Shown: positions 1 through 6,079 of the stretch, one piece after another
Position numbering within the stretch: the stretch's first letter is position 1
Layout of the letters: each line of letters opens with the position of its first letter
Position numbers and translations under genes: made by a program
IMG/VR virus record: IMGVR_UViG_3300033816_000522
Coordinates: 1 to 44,451 of that record
Origin: a virus
Length of the DNA stretch: 44,451 bases
Reading direction: 5' to 3' (one strand)
Notes under the pieces: generated by a model
What the model was told of the DNA's origin: nothing
The model's database searches: none
What the model saw: the letters and a program-made list of their open reading frames with translations, nothing else

Positions 1-13
1 GGTGTTTGTCGAC
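1..13. repeat. Left copy of 13-bp terminal direct repeat
   Basis: The first 13 bases (GGTGTTTGTCGAC) recur exactly as the last 13 bases of the window. This means the molecule is circular or has very short terminal redundancy or cohesive ends. When the ends are joined, the junction reads TCGAC-GGTGTTT-GTCGA, a 5-bp inverted repeat around 7 bases. The site lies about 150 bp upstream of terS, where cos sites of lambda-like phages usually lie. Whether it is a filled-in cos overhang or an assembly overlap cannot be decided from the sequence. Confidence 0.85.
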
Positions 14-94
14 CGCAGACGCGAGCTAGCGTCAGCAAAAAGCAGTCTCAAACGGGACTCAACGTGAGACAAACGGCCATAGCGCGCCCCACCC

Positions 95-118
95 GTTCAG
101 TAGTTCAATAGTTCACTA
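95..118 (+). repeat. Three tandem octamers (GTTCANTA)x3 upstream of terS
   Basis: GTTCAGTA, GTTCAATA and GTTCACTA follow one another without a gap at 95-102, 103-110 and 111-118; only the sixth base varies. The block sits between the joined genome end and the small terminase start. It is therefore a candidate binding array for the terminase small subunit (cosB or pac-like), or a short regulatory iteron. Its function is inferred from position only. Confidence 0.6.
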
Positions 119-149
119 CCATTCAAGAGGCGTAGGAGCCTGCAACAGC

Positions 150-692
150 TTGCTTGTCACCTTCAGTGAGTTTGCAGCGATCAAGGGCTGCGCGAAGGGA
201 ACCGTGACGGCTGCCAGCAAGTCCCGCATTGCTGCTGCGGTGGTGGAGAAGGACGGCAGAAGGTGGCTGGATCGCGACCAGGCGCTCGAGCTGTGGAACC
301 GGAACACCAAGGCGACCCACAACGCGAAGGTGAGCCAGGCCGACCCGATCGAGGCCCCGGCACCGCGCACCCCGGTGGAGTTGAAGCGCGCGATCGAGGC
401 GCTGCCCGACGATGCGATCCCCGAGCTGAACGAGAGCCGGGCACGGCGGGAGCACTACCAGGCCGAGCTCAGCAAGCTACAGGTGGCGCAGCAGCGCCGC
501 GAGCTGGTGCCGGCCGAGGAGGTGAAGAAGGACGCCTTCCAGGTGGGCCGGAGCATCCGCGAAGCGCTGAGCAACCTGGCGGACCGGCTGAGCCACCAGC
601 TGGCCGGCGAGACCGACCCTGCGGTGATCCACCAGCTGCTGAGCGATGAGCACCGTGACGCGCTGCTGTCGCTGCAGGAGGCAGGGCTGTGA
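150..692 (+). CDS. Terminase small subunit (Nu1-like)
   Basis: This 180-aa protein is the likely DNA-recognition subunit of the packaging motor. The N-terminal part (about residues 4-30, TFSEFAAIKGCAKGTV) looks like the winged HTH of Nu1-type small terminases. The rest is a charged helical region with a run of Q, R and E residues (about 100-125), followed by a C-terminal helix expected to contact the large subunit. The start is a TTG at 150 with AGGAG at 134-138. The stop overlaps the GTG start of the large subunit, indicating translational coupling. It lies directly downstream of the genome junction and the octamer array, as expected for a cos or pac-binding protein. Assignment rests on position, size and the HTH pattern. 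Confidence 0.8.
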   Translation: MLVTFSEFAAIKGCAKGTVTAASKSRIAAAVVEKDGRRWLDRDQALELWNRNTKATHNAKVSQADPIEAPAPRTPVELKRAIEALPDDAIPELNESRARREHYQAELSKLQVAQQRRELVPAEEVKKDAFQVGRSIREALSNLADRLSHQLAGETDPAVIHQLLSDEHRDALLSLQEAGL

Positions 693-2557
693 GCGTCTGG
701 CGCACGGCGTTCATGGACGGGCTGCGCCCCGAGCCCCCGCTGACGGTGAGCGACTGGGCGGACAAGCACCGGCGGCTTAGCAGCAAGGCAAGCGCGGAGC
801 CGGGACCATGGCGCACGAACCGGACCCCGTACCTGCGCGAGCCGATGGACTGCCTGAGCACCACCAGCACGGTGCAGCGGGTGGTGATGATGTTCGCGGC
901 GCAGACGGGCAAGACCGAAAGCGGCAGCAACTGGCTGGGCTACGTGATCGCACACGCGCCGGGGCCGATGCTGCTGGTGCAGCCGACCGTGGAGATGGCG
1001 AAGAGGCTGAGCAAGCAGAGACTCGAGAGTCTCATCACCGAGACCCCGATCCTCGCGGAGAAGATCGCGCCGAGCCGCTCGAGGGACTCGGGCAACACGA
1101 TGTTTTCGAAGGAGTTCCCAGGCGGGATGATGCTGCTGACCGGCGCGAACAGTGCCACCGGCCTGCGCTCGACACCGTGCCGGTACATCTTCTGCGATGA
1201 GGTGGACGCCTTCCCGCTGGACGTGGACGGCGAGGGCGACCCGGTGAGCCTTGCCGAGAAGCGGGCCACCACCTTTGCGCGGCGCAAGATCCTGCTGACC
1301 AGCACGCCGACCGTGAAGGATTTCAGCCGGATCGAGTCGGAATATGAGCGCAGCGACCAGCGGCGCTTCTTCGTGCCGTGCCCCTGCTGCGGGGCGATGC
1401 AGTGGCTGAAGTGGCCGCAGCTGAAGTGGGAGAAGAACGACCCGGCCACCGCGGCCTACGAGTGCGAGGTGTGCCACGAGCGGTTCGCCGAGATCCACAA
1501 GCCGGCCATGTTGCGGAAGGGCGAGTGGCGCGCGACGGCCCCGAGCGACGGCAAGACAGCAGGCTTCCAGCTGTCGGGGCTCTACAGCCCGCTGGGCTGG
1601 CTGAGCTGGGCGGACATGGTGGACGACTTCCTGCGGGCGAAGACCGACGCGCCGATGCTGAAGAGCTTCGTGAACACGCGGCTGGCCGAGACGTGGGAGG
1701 AGGACTTTGCCAGCAAGGTGAGCGCGGATGCGCTACTGGAGCGGTGCGAGGCCTACCAGTCGGGACAGCTGCCTGAGGGTGCGCTGGCGGTGACGATCGG
1801 TGTGGACGTGCAGGGCGGCGGCGGCTCAGCGGGTGACCGGCTGGCGGTGAGCGTGTGGGCCTGGGGCCGCGAGGAGGAGGGCTGGCTGGTGGACCACCAG
1901 GAGATCTTCGGCGACCCGTGCCGGCCGGAGGTGTGGAAGCAGCTGGACGTGCTGGTGCTGCACGAGTGGGAGCACGCGAGCGGCGCGAAGCTGCGGGCGG
2001 ACGTGGTGGCGATCGACTCGGGCGGTCACGCGACGGCGGAGGTTTACCAGTACGCGCGGGAACGGCAGGCGGTGGGCGTGATCGCGATCAAGGGCCAGAG
2101 CCAGAGAGGCAAGGCGCCGATTGGCAAGGCGAGCAAGGTGGACATCAACGCGCAGGGGCGGACGCTGAAGCGCGGCGCGCAGGTGTTCCCGGTGGGCGGC
2201 GACACGATCAAAACCACGCTGTTCGGGCGGCTGAAGCACAACGAACGCGGGCCGGGCTACCTGCACTTCCATGCGCAGACGGGCGGCGACTATTTCGAGC
2301 AGCTGACGGCCGAGAAGCAGGCGCTGCGGTACGTGAAGGGCTTCCCCGTGAGGGAGTGGGTGAAGAAACCAAGCGCGCGTAACGAGGCGCTGGATTGTCT
2401 GGTGTACAGCTACGCAGGCCTGCACAGGCTCTATCAGAAATTCGATCGACGCAGCATCTGGGATCAGTTCGAGCGTCGCCTGCAAGATGCGCAGGAAGGC
2501 AAGGCGCAGAAGCGGGTCAAGGCGCAGCGTGGAACTTCGTTTACGACGCAGTGGTAG
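689..2557 (+). CDS. Terminase large subunit (GpA family)
   Basis: This 622-aa protein is the ATP-driven packaging motor and nuclease. The ATPase P-loop is AAQTGKTE (residues 70-77), and CDEVDAF (about 169-175) is the Walker B. A Cys pair cluster (CPCCG ... CEVC, about 230-265) is typical of the GpA family. The C-terminal nuclease is suggested by GVDVQGG, AIDSGGHAT and NEALDCLVY. The length matches lambda gpA (about 640 aa). The GTG start at 689 overlaps the terS stop. It is followed not by the head-tail joining gene, as in lambda, but by a foreign-looking cassette at 2541-3965. Confidence 0.95.
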   Translation: MSVWRTAFMDGLRPEPPLTVSDWADKHRRLSSKASAEPGPWRTNRTPYLREPMDCLSTTSTVQRVVMMFAAQTGKTESGSNWLGYVIAHAPGPMLLVQPTVEMAKRLSKQRLESLITETPILAEKIAPSRSRDSGNTMFSKEFPGGMMLLTGANSATGLRSTPCRYIFCDEVDAFPLDVDGEGDPVSLAEKRATTFARRKILLTSTPTVKDFSRIESEYERSDQRRFFVPCPCCGAMQWLKWPQLKWEKNDPATAAYECEVCHERFAEIHKPAMLRKGEWRATAPSDGKTAGFQLSGLYSPLGWLSWADMVDDFLRAKTDAPMLKSFVNTRLAETWEEDFASKVSADALLERCEAYQSGQLPEGALAVTIGVDVQGGGGSAGDRLAVSVWAWGREEEGWLVDHQEIFGDPCRPEVWKQLDVLVLHEWEHASGAKLRADVVAIDSGGHATAEVYQYARERQAVGVIAIKGQSQRGKAPIGKASKVDINAQGRTLKRGAQVFPVGGDTIKTTLFGRLKHNERGPGYLHFHAQTGGDYFEQLTAEKQALRYVKGFPVREWVKKPSARNEALDCLVYSYAGLHRLYQKFDRRSIWDQFERRLQDAQEGKAQKRVKAQRGTSFTTQW

Positions 2558-2687
2558 CCCGCAGTGATGCTTCGAGCAGATAAGCCGCAAGGTTTGAGAC
2601 CGTGCGCTGTTCGCTGCAGGCTCGAGCCCTGAGCAACTCAGCAACTGAAGCCGACAGCACGACTTGAACCCGAACACCCTGCGCCAT
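2541..2687 (-). CDS. Small ribbon-helix-helix (CopG/Arc-like) protein
   Basis: This is a 48-aa minus-strand gene inside an otherwise plus-strand late region. The sequence fits a ribbon-helix-helix fold: a beta strand VRVQVVL, then helix SVAELLRARACSEQ, the turn RTVSNL, then helix AAYLLEASL. Starting at the internal ATG (2687) gives exactly one RHH domain. It ends tail-to-tail against terL, with a 17-bp overlap, and is divergent from the HNH gene. It could repress the shared intergenic promoter and thereby the following cassette. A toxin-antitoxin antitoxin is an alternative, but no toxin is visible. Confidence 0.65.
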   Translation of the reverse strand: MAQGVRVQVVLSASVAELLRARACSEQRTVSNLAAYLLEASLRATTAS

Positions 2688-2697
2688 TGTCTGATCG

Positions 2698-2706
2698 TGG
2701 TATGAT
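2698..2706 (+). promoter_or_regulatory. Candidate extended -10 promoter for the HNH cassette
   Basis: TG-G-TATGAT (2698-2706) matches an extended -10 element in the gap between the divergent RHH and HNH genes. No good -35 lies 17 bases upstream, which extended -10 promoters tolerate. The 9-mer GGTATGATT here recurs at 43346-43354, and with one change at 3932-3940. Confidence 0.45.
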
Positions 2707-2752
2707 TTGAGTGTGAAAGGCGGCAACCGTGCGCCGATCGCCTTTGATCCTA

Positions 2753-3295
2753 ATGCCAACGGAGGACTACTACCGATCATCTCAGTGGCGCACCAAGCGC
2801 CAGCAGCGCCTCAACCACGACCAGCACACCTGCCAAGGCTGCGGCATCACGCAGCAGCAACTGGCCGAGCTTGGGTGGCCTGCCCTTCAGGTTCACCACC
2901 GCAATGCCGGACCACCGGACTATCGCTACCCGTCATTCGGCAACGAGCCGCTGTCAGATCTGCTGACGCTGTGCTCCGAATGCCACGACGGCATTACCAA
3001 CTCAGTCCGCCGCCAGCGCTTCAAGCTCGACCCCCGCAAGCAGGTGCAACCAGTCACGGTGCAAGCGCCATCACTTGCCCTTCCGTCACGACATCAACGT
3101 GTCCAACCTGACTCAGATTCAAATCTCAATCACGGGCGAGAGCCCATTGCTCTGCCACAACGGACAGACCGCCGACCCTCGGAACGCCTACGCGAAAGCC
3201 ATGAAGGCGGTCAGCAGCAAGCGCAAGAAAACCGACTCCGACTACGAGGAGATGGCACGCTTGGAATGGCTGGCAGGTCTGTACAGGTTCCGTGA
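2753..3295 (+). CDS. HNH endonuclease, long C-terminal overlap with next gene
   Basis: The likely start is ATG 2753 (MPTEDYYRSSQW); an ATG at 2729 is also in frame. Residues 20-90 form an HNH nuclease: CQGCG, then LQVHHRN, then CSECHDG, with the two Cys pairs binding the structural zinc. HNH proteins near terminase genes in many phages assist packaging or act as homing nucleases. After about residue 100 the sequence becomes Arg/Gln-rich and lies over the next gene in another frame (3099-3295). That tail may be non-native, from loss of an ancestral stop. Base composition is visibly less GC-rich than terL. The HNH assignment is firm; the role is not. Confidence 0.8.
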   Translation: MPTEDYYRSSQWRTKRQQRLNHDQHTCQGCGITQQQLAELGWPALQVHHRNAGPPDYRYPSFGNEPLSDLLTLCSECHDGITNSVRRQRFKLDPRKQVQPVTVQAPSLALPSRHQRVQPDSDSNLNHGREPIALPQRTDRRPSERLRESHEGGQQQAQENRLRLRGDGTLGMAGRSVQVP

Positions 3296-3695
3296 TCAGC
3301 TGGTCATACCCGATTACGTGCTAGAAGCGGTGTTCATTGCCGGTGGAAAGAAGTCAAAGCGTGGACCACAAGTGAAGTGCGGCATGTTTTTTACAGACCA
3401 TGCTCAACTTGACTTTGAAGGTAAGCCTGACACCATTACGGACGACAAACTGAGCGAGATGTTCGCTTCCGGCGACTTCACGCACACTGTGGGCGTAAAG
3501 GTGGGCATGGCCAAAGTGATGCGCACACGGCCGATCTTTCGCCGGTGGAGCCTTGATGCCACCGCGCACTTTGATCCTGACGTTCTGAACCTTCGCGACA
3601 TCGAGGAGGTGGCTGCCGATGCTGGCAAGCTGGTCGGCATTGGCGACTGGCGTCCCAAGCATGGGCGGTTCAGCGCTGGCATCCGAGAGGTGTAA
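3099..3695 (+). CDS. Unassigned phage protein downstream of HNH
   Basis: This 198-aa protein is read from GTG 3099 (MSNLTQIQISITG); a TTG at 3075 would add 8 residues. Neither start has a clear ribosome site, so the choice follows the domain start. Notable segments are GESPLLCHNGQTADP, a Lys/Arg-rich helix (KAMKAVSSKRKKTDSDYEE), LEWLAGLY and GDWRPKHGRF at the end. I recall related phage proteins annotated only as hypothetical and can assign no function. It ends 10 bases before the start of the pentamer-repeat region at 3706, and may be functionally tied to that RNA or DNA. Confidence 0.75.
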   Translation: MSNLTQIQISITGESPLLCHNGQTADPRNAYAKAMKAVSSKRKKTDSDYEEMARLEWLAGLYRFRDQLVIPDYVLEAVFIAGGKKSKRGPQVKCGMFFTDHAQLDFEGKPDTITDDKLSEMFASGDFTHTVGVKVGMAKVMRTRPIFRRWSLDATAHFDPDVLNLRDIEEVAADAGKLVGIGDWRPKHGRFSAGIREV

Positions 3696-3705
3696 GTCCA
3701 GATCT

Positions 3706-3921
3706 GGTTTGGCAGGGCTGGGCGCGTTCCTGCGTGGCGGGGTAGGGCCAGGCGCGGTGGGGCATGGCGGGGTCGGGCTGGGCAAGGGCCACAGACGGTG
3801 GCACGGAGGCTTCGGCCTCCCTGCCCCCCTCACAAGGGTGGACAAGGCCGGGTTAGGCGAGTTTTTGGCAGAACACCGCATGGCTGGGCGAGTTCAGGCC
3901 TGGCGAGGCAAGGCATGGACC
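3706..3921 (+). repeat. Period-5 (GGYNN)n non-coding tract with hairpins
   Basis: From 3706 to 3790, 17 consecutive pentamers keep one phase: GGTTT GGCAG GGCTG GGCGC, then 3726 GTTCC, 3731 TGCGT, and GGY/GGG units to 3786. Fifteen of the 17 begin GG, while the last two bases vary freely. A second tract runs at 3846-3865 (4 units) and, after a one-base shift, at 3867-3921 (11 units, 8 with GG). The UUCG hairpin at 3805-3820 lies between them. A period of five with variable spacers is neither codon structure nor slippage, so the triplet positions look selected. Function is unknown. Confidence 0.8.
3805..3820 (+). other. UUCG tetraloop hairpin inside the pentamer region
   Basis: GGAGGC-TTCG-GCCTCC is a perfect 6-bp stem with the very stable UUCG tetraloop. 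No T-run follows, so it is not an ordinary terminator. It separates the two pentamer tracts and supports the idea that the region works as folded RNA. Confidence 0.7.
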
Positions 3922-3934
3922 CACTTCGGTGGGT
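3919..3934 (+). other. Second UUCG tetraloop hairpin at end of pentamer tract
   Basis: ACCCAC-TTCG-GTGGGT is a second perfect 6-bp stem with a UUCG loop. It lies at the downstream edge of the pentamer tract, 31 bases before the next start codon. It overlaps the GGTACGATT box at 3932-3940. No T-run follows. Confidence 0.7.
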
Positions 3935-3940
3935 ACGATT
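3932..3940 (+). promoter_or_regulatory. GGTAYGATT box before the joining-protein gene
   Basis: GGTACGATT differs by one base from GGTATGATT at 2699-2707 and 43346-43354. In each case it lies some 25-50 bases upstream of a start codon. TACGAT could serve as a -10 element. Two of the three copies follow a GG-pentamer tract. Confidence 0.35.
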
Positions 3941-3965
3941 GACGAAATGCAGGTGGGTCGAGCCC

Positions 3966-4532
3966 GTGAACATCCCCGCGCAGATCAGGGCCGGCGACAC
4001 GATCCGCTGGCGGGACGTTCCGGGCCGCGACAACCTCGGCAATGCGATCGATAGCAGCTGGACGCTCACCTACTACCTGCGCACCAACACCAACCACGAA
4101 GGCGCGACGGTGGTGGGCACGGCCTACGGGACCGGGTGGGAGTTCCTGATCGCGCAGGGCACCAGCGCGGGCTTCGACGCAGGGCAGTGGTACTGGCAGG
4201 CCGAGGCCAGGAAAAGCGGCGAGCATGTGACCCTCGGGGCCGGGCAGCTGACGGTGCAAGCTGGGCTGAACTACACGGGCCAGCCGGCGGCATTTGACGG
4301 CCGCAGCCAGGCGCAGAAAGACCTCGACGCGGTGCAGGCGGCGATCCGCTCGATCATCTCCGGCGGTGCGGTGGCCGAGTACACGATCGGCAGCCGGCGG
4401 CTGAAGAAGATGGAGATGGCCGATCTTCTGGCGCTGGAATCTAAGCTGAAGGCCGAGGTTAAGCGGGAACAAGCGGCTGCAATGGTCGCTAACGGCCTGG
4501 GTAACCCACACAACCTGTTCGTGCGGTTCTGA
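3966..4532 (+). CDS. Head-tail joining protein, gpW-like with extra N-terminal domain
   Basis: The chosen start is GTG 3966, preceded by AGGTGGG at 3951-3957; in-frame TTG 3939 and ATG 3915 lie upstream but inside the repeat/hairpin region. The 188-aa product has a beta-rich N-terminal domain (residues 1-100, starting NIPAQIRAGDTIRW, with GQWYWQAEARKSG). The C-terminal part (about 105-188) has the layout of lambda gpW: QAQKDLDAVQAAIRSII, a tyrosine-containing turn, then MEMADLLALESKLKAEVKRE. gpW itself is only about 68 aa, so this appears to be a fusion. It sits just upstream of the portal gene, as W does in lambda, and its stop overlaps the portal start. Confidence 0.7.
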   Translation: MNIPAQIRAGDTIRWRDVPGRDNLGNAIDSSWTLTYYLRTNTNHEGATVVGTAYGTGWEFLIAQGTSAGFDAGQWYWQAEARKSGEHVTLGAGQLTVQAGLNYTGQPAAFDGRSQAQKDLDAVQAAIRSIISGGAVAEYTIGSRRLKKMEMADLLALESKLKAEVKREQAAAMVANGLGNPHNLFVRF

Positions 4533-6079
4533 TGGGCATCCGATCTGCGATCTTCGGGTGGCTGCAGCGGGGAACCCCCGAGGCGACCCCAACACGGCCG
4601 ACACGGCGGCGGATGTATGAGGGCGCGAAGTTCTCGCGGCTGACATCGGACTGGGTGACCGGCAACACCAGCGCCGACAGCGAGATCTACGGCAGCGCGC
4701 AGAAGCTACGGGACCGGGCACGGCAGCTGTGCCGCGACAACGACTACGCGCGGCAGGCCCTGCGCGCGATCGAGGGCAACGTGGTGGGGCAGGGCATCCC
4801 CTTCCAGGCGCAGGTGCGGATGCTGCGCGGCGGCCGGCTCGACAAGACCGTGAACGACCAGATCGAGCTGGCGTGGAAGCAGTGGACGAAGGCGCGGCAC
4901 TGCCACACCGGCGGCAAGCTGACGTTCGCGGATGTCGAGCGGCTGGCGATCAGGAGCGTGGCCGAGTCGGGCGAGGTGTTCATCCGCCTGGTCAAGCAGA
5001 GCTTCGGCGGCTCCGCGGTGCCGATGGCGCTCGAGGTGCTCGAGGCCGACCAGCTGGACGATGGCCTGAACGGCCGCAGCCAGCAGGGCAATGAGATCAG
5101 GATGGGCGTCGAGGTGAACCGCTGGGGCCGGCCGGTGGCCTATCACTTCCTGGCGTACCACCCCGGCGACTACCAGTTCAGCAACCAGCAGATCTCGACG
5201 CAGCGCCACCAGCGCATCCCGGCCGAGGAGGTGATCCACCTCTACCGGATGGAGCGGCCCGGCCAGACGCGCGGCGTGACGTGGATGGCCTCGGCGATCC
5301 AGCGGCTGCACCACCTGCAGGGTTACGAGCAGGCCGAGATCGTGCGGGCACGCGCCTCAAGCGCGCTGATGGGCTTCATCACCAGCCCCGAGGGCGAGCT
5401 GATGGGCGATGAGGTGCTTGAGGGCGAGCGGGTGTCGAATTTCGAGCCCGGCGTGTTCAAGTATCTGGCTCCCGGCGAGAGCGTGACGGTGCCGCAGCTC
5501 GACGCGCCGGATGGGCAGTTCGAGCCGTTCCTGCGGGCGATGCTTCGGGCGATGGCGGCCGGCATCGGCTGCTCCTACGAGACCGTGAGCCGCGATTTCA
5601 GCCAGACGAACTACAGCAGCTCAAGGCTGAGCCTGCTGGAGGACCGCGACCACTGGCGCATCCTGCAGAACTGGATGATCGAGAACCTGCATCAGCGGGT
5701 GTTCGATGTCTGGCTCGACATGGCCGTGCTGAGCGGCGCGCTGCCGCTGGCCAACTATGAGCTCGGCGCCGATCGTTACAAGGCGGTGCGGTGGATGCCG
5801 CGCGGCTGGGCATGGGTGGACCCCTCGAAGGAGGTGGAGGCCTACGCCATGGCGGTGCGCAACGGCTTCAAGACGCTGGCCGAGGTGGTGGCCGAGCAGG
5901 GCGGCGACCTTGAGGAGCTGATGCAGGCGCGCCGGCAGGAGCTGGATGTGGCCGAGGAGCTCGACCTCAGATTCGACACCGACCCGGCAAACGACCCCGA
6001 ACCTGCGCAGCCTGGACCGGCTCCGGCCGCCGATAATGAGCAAGACAACCCGGACGATGGTGATGGATCTATCGCGTGA
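4532..6079 (+). CDS. Portal protein (lambda gpB family)
   Basis: This 515-aa protein forms the dodecameric portal ring at the capsid vertex through which DNA enters and leaves. The family is recognisable from the N-terminal RDRARQLCRDNDYARQALRAIEGN segment and GNVVGQGI. The central core supports it: VEVLEADQLDD-type strands, IHLYRMERPGQTRGV and the ASSALMGFI/GSY region, with SQTNYSSSRLS near residue 360. The length matches lambda gpB (533 aa). The C-terminus is acidic and Pro-rich. The ATG start overlaps the previous stop, and the 3' end overlaps the protease-capsid gene by 44 bp. Confidence 0.93.
   Translation: MGIRSAIFGWLQRGTPEATPTRPTRRRMYEGAKFSRLTSDWVTGNTSADSEIYGSAQKLRDRARQLCRDNDYARQALRAIEGNVVGQGIPFQAQVRMLRGGRLDKTVNDQIELAWKQWTKARHCHTGGKLTFADVERLAIRSVAESGEVFIRLVKQSFGGSAVPMALEVLEADQLDDGLNGRSQQGNEIRMGVEVNRWGRPVAYHFLAYHPGDYQFSNQQISTQRHQRIPAEEVIHLYRMERPGQTRGVTWMASAIQRLHHLQGYEQAEIVRARASSALMGFITSPEGELMGDEVLEGERVSNFEPGVFKYLAPGESVTVPQLDAPDGQFEPFLRAMLRAMAAGIGCSYETVSRDFSQTNYSSSRLSLLEDRDHWRILQNWMIENLHQRVFDVWLDMAVLSGALPLANYELGADRYKAVRWMPRGWAWVDPSKEVEAYAMAVRNGFKTLAEVVAEQGGDLEELMQARRQELDVAEELDLRFDTDPANDPEPAQPGPAPAADNEQDNPDDGDGSIA

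Noticed and set aside
455-1498. Long minus-strand frame of 347 aa across terS and terL
   Set aside because: Antisense shadow of GC-rich genes: His/Arg/Ala-rich composition, no domains, and the terL reading frame opposite is certain.
3354-3881. Minus-strand frame of 175 aa over the unassigned gene and pentamer tract
   Set aside because: Pro/His/Arg-rich shadow with no start signal or motif.
3619-3942. Plus-strand frame of 107 aa through the pentamer tract
   Set aside because: The five-base period is incompatible with codon structure, the frame starts inside the previous gene and its Gly-rich sequence is what the repeat forces.
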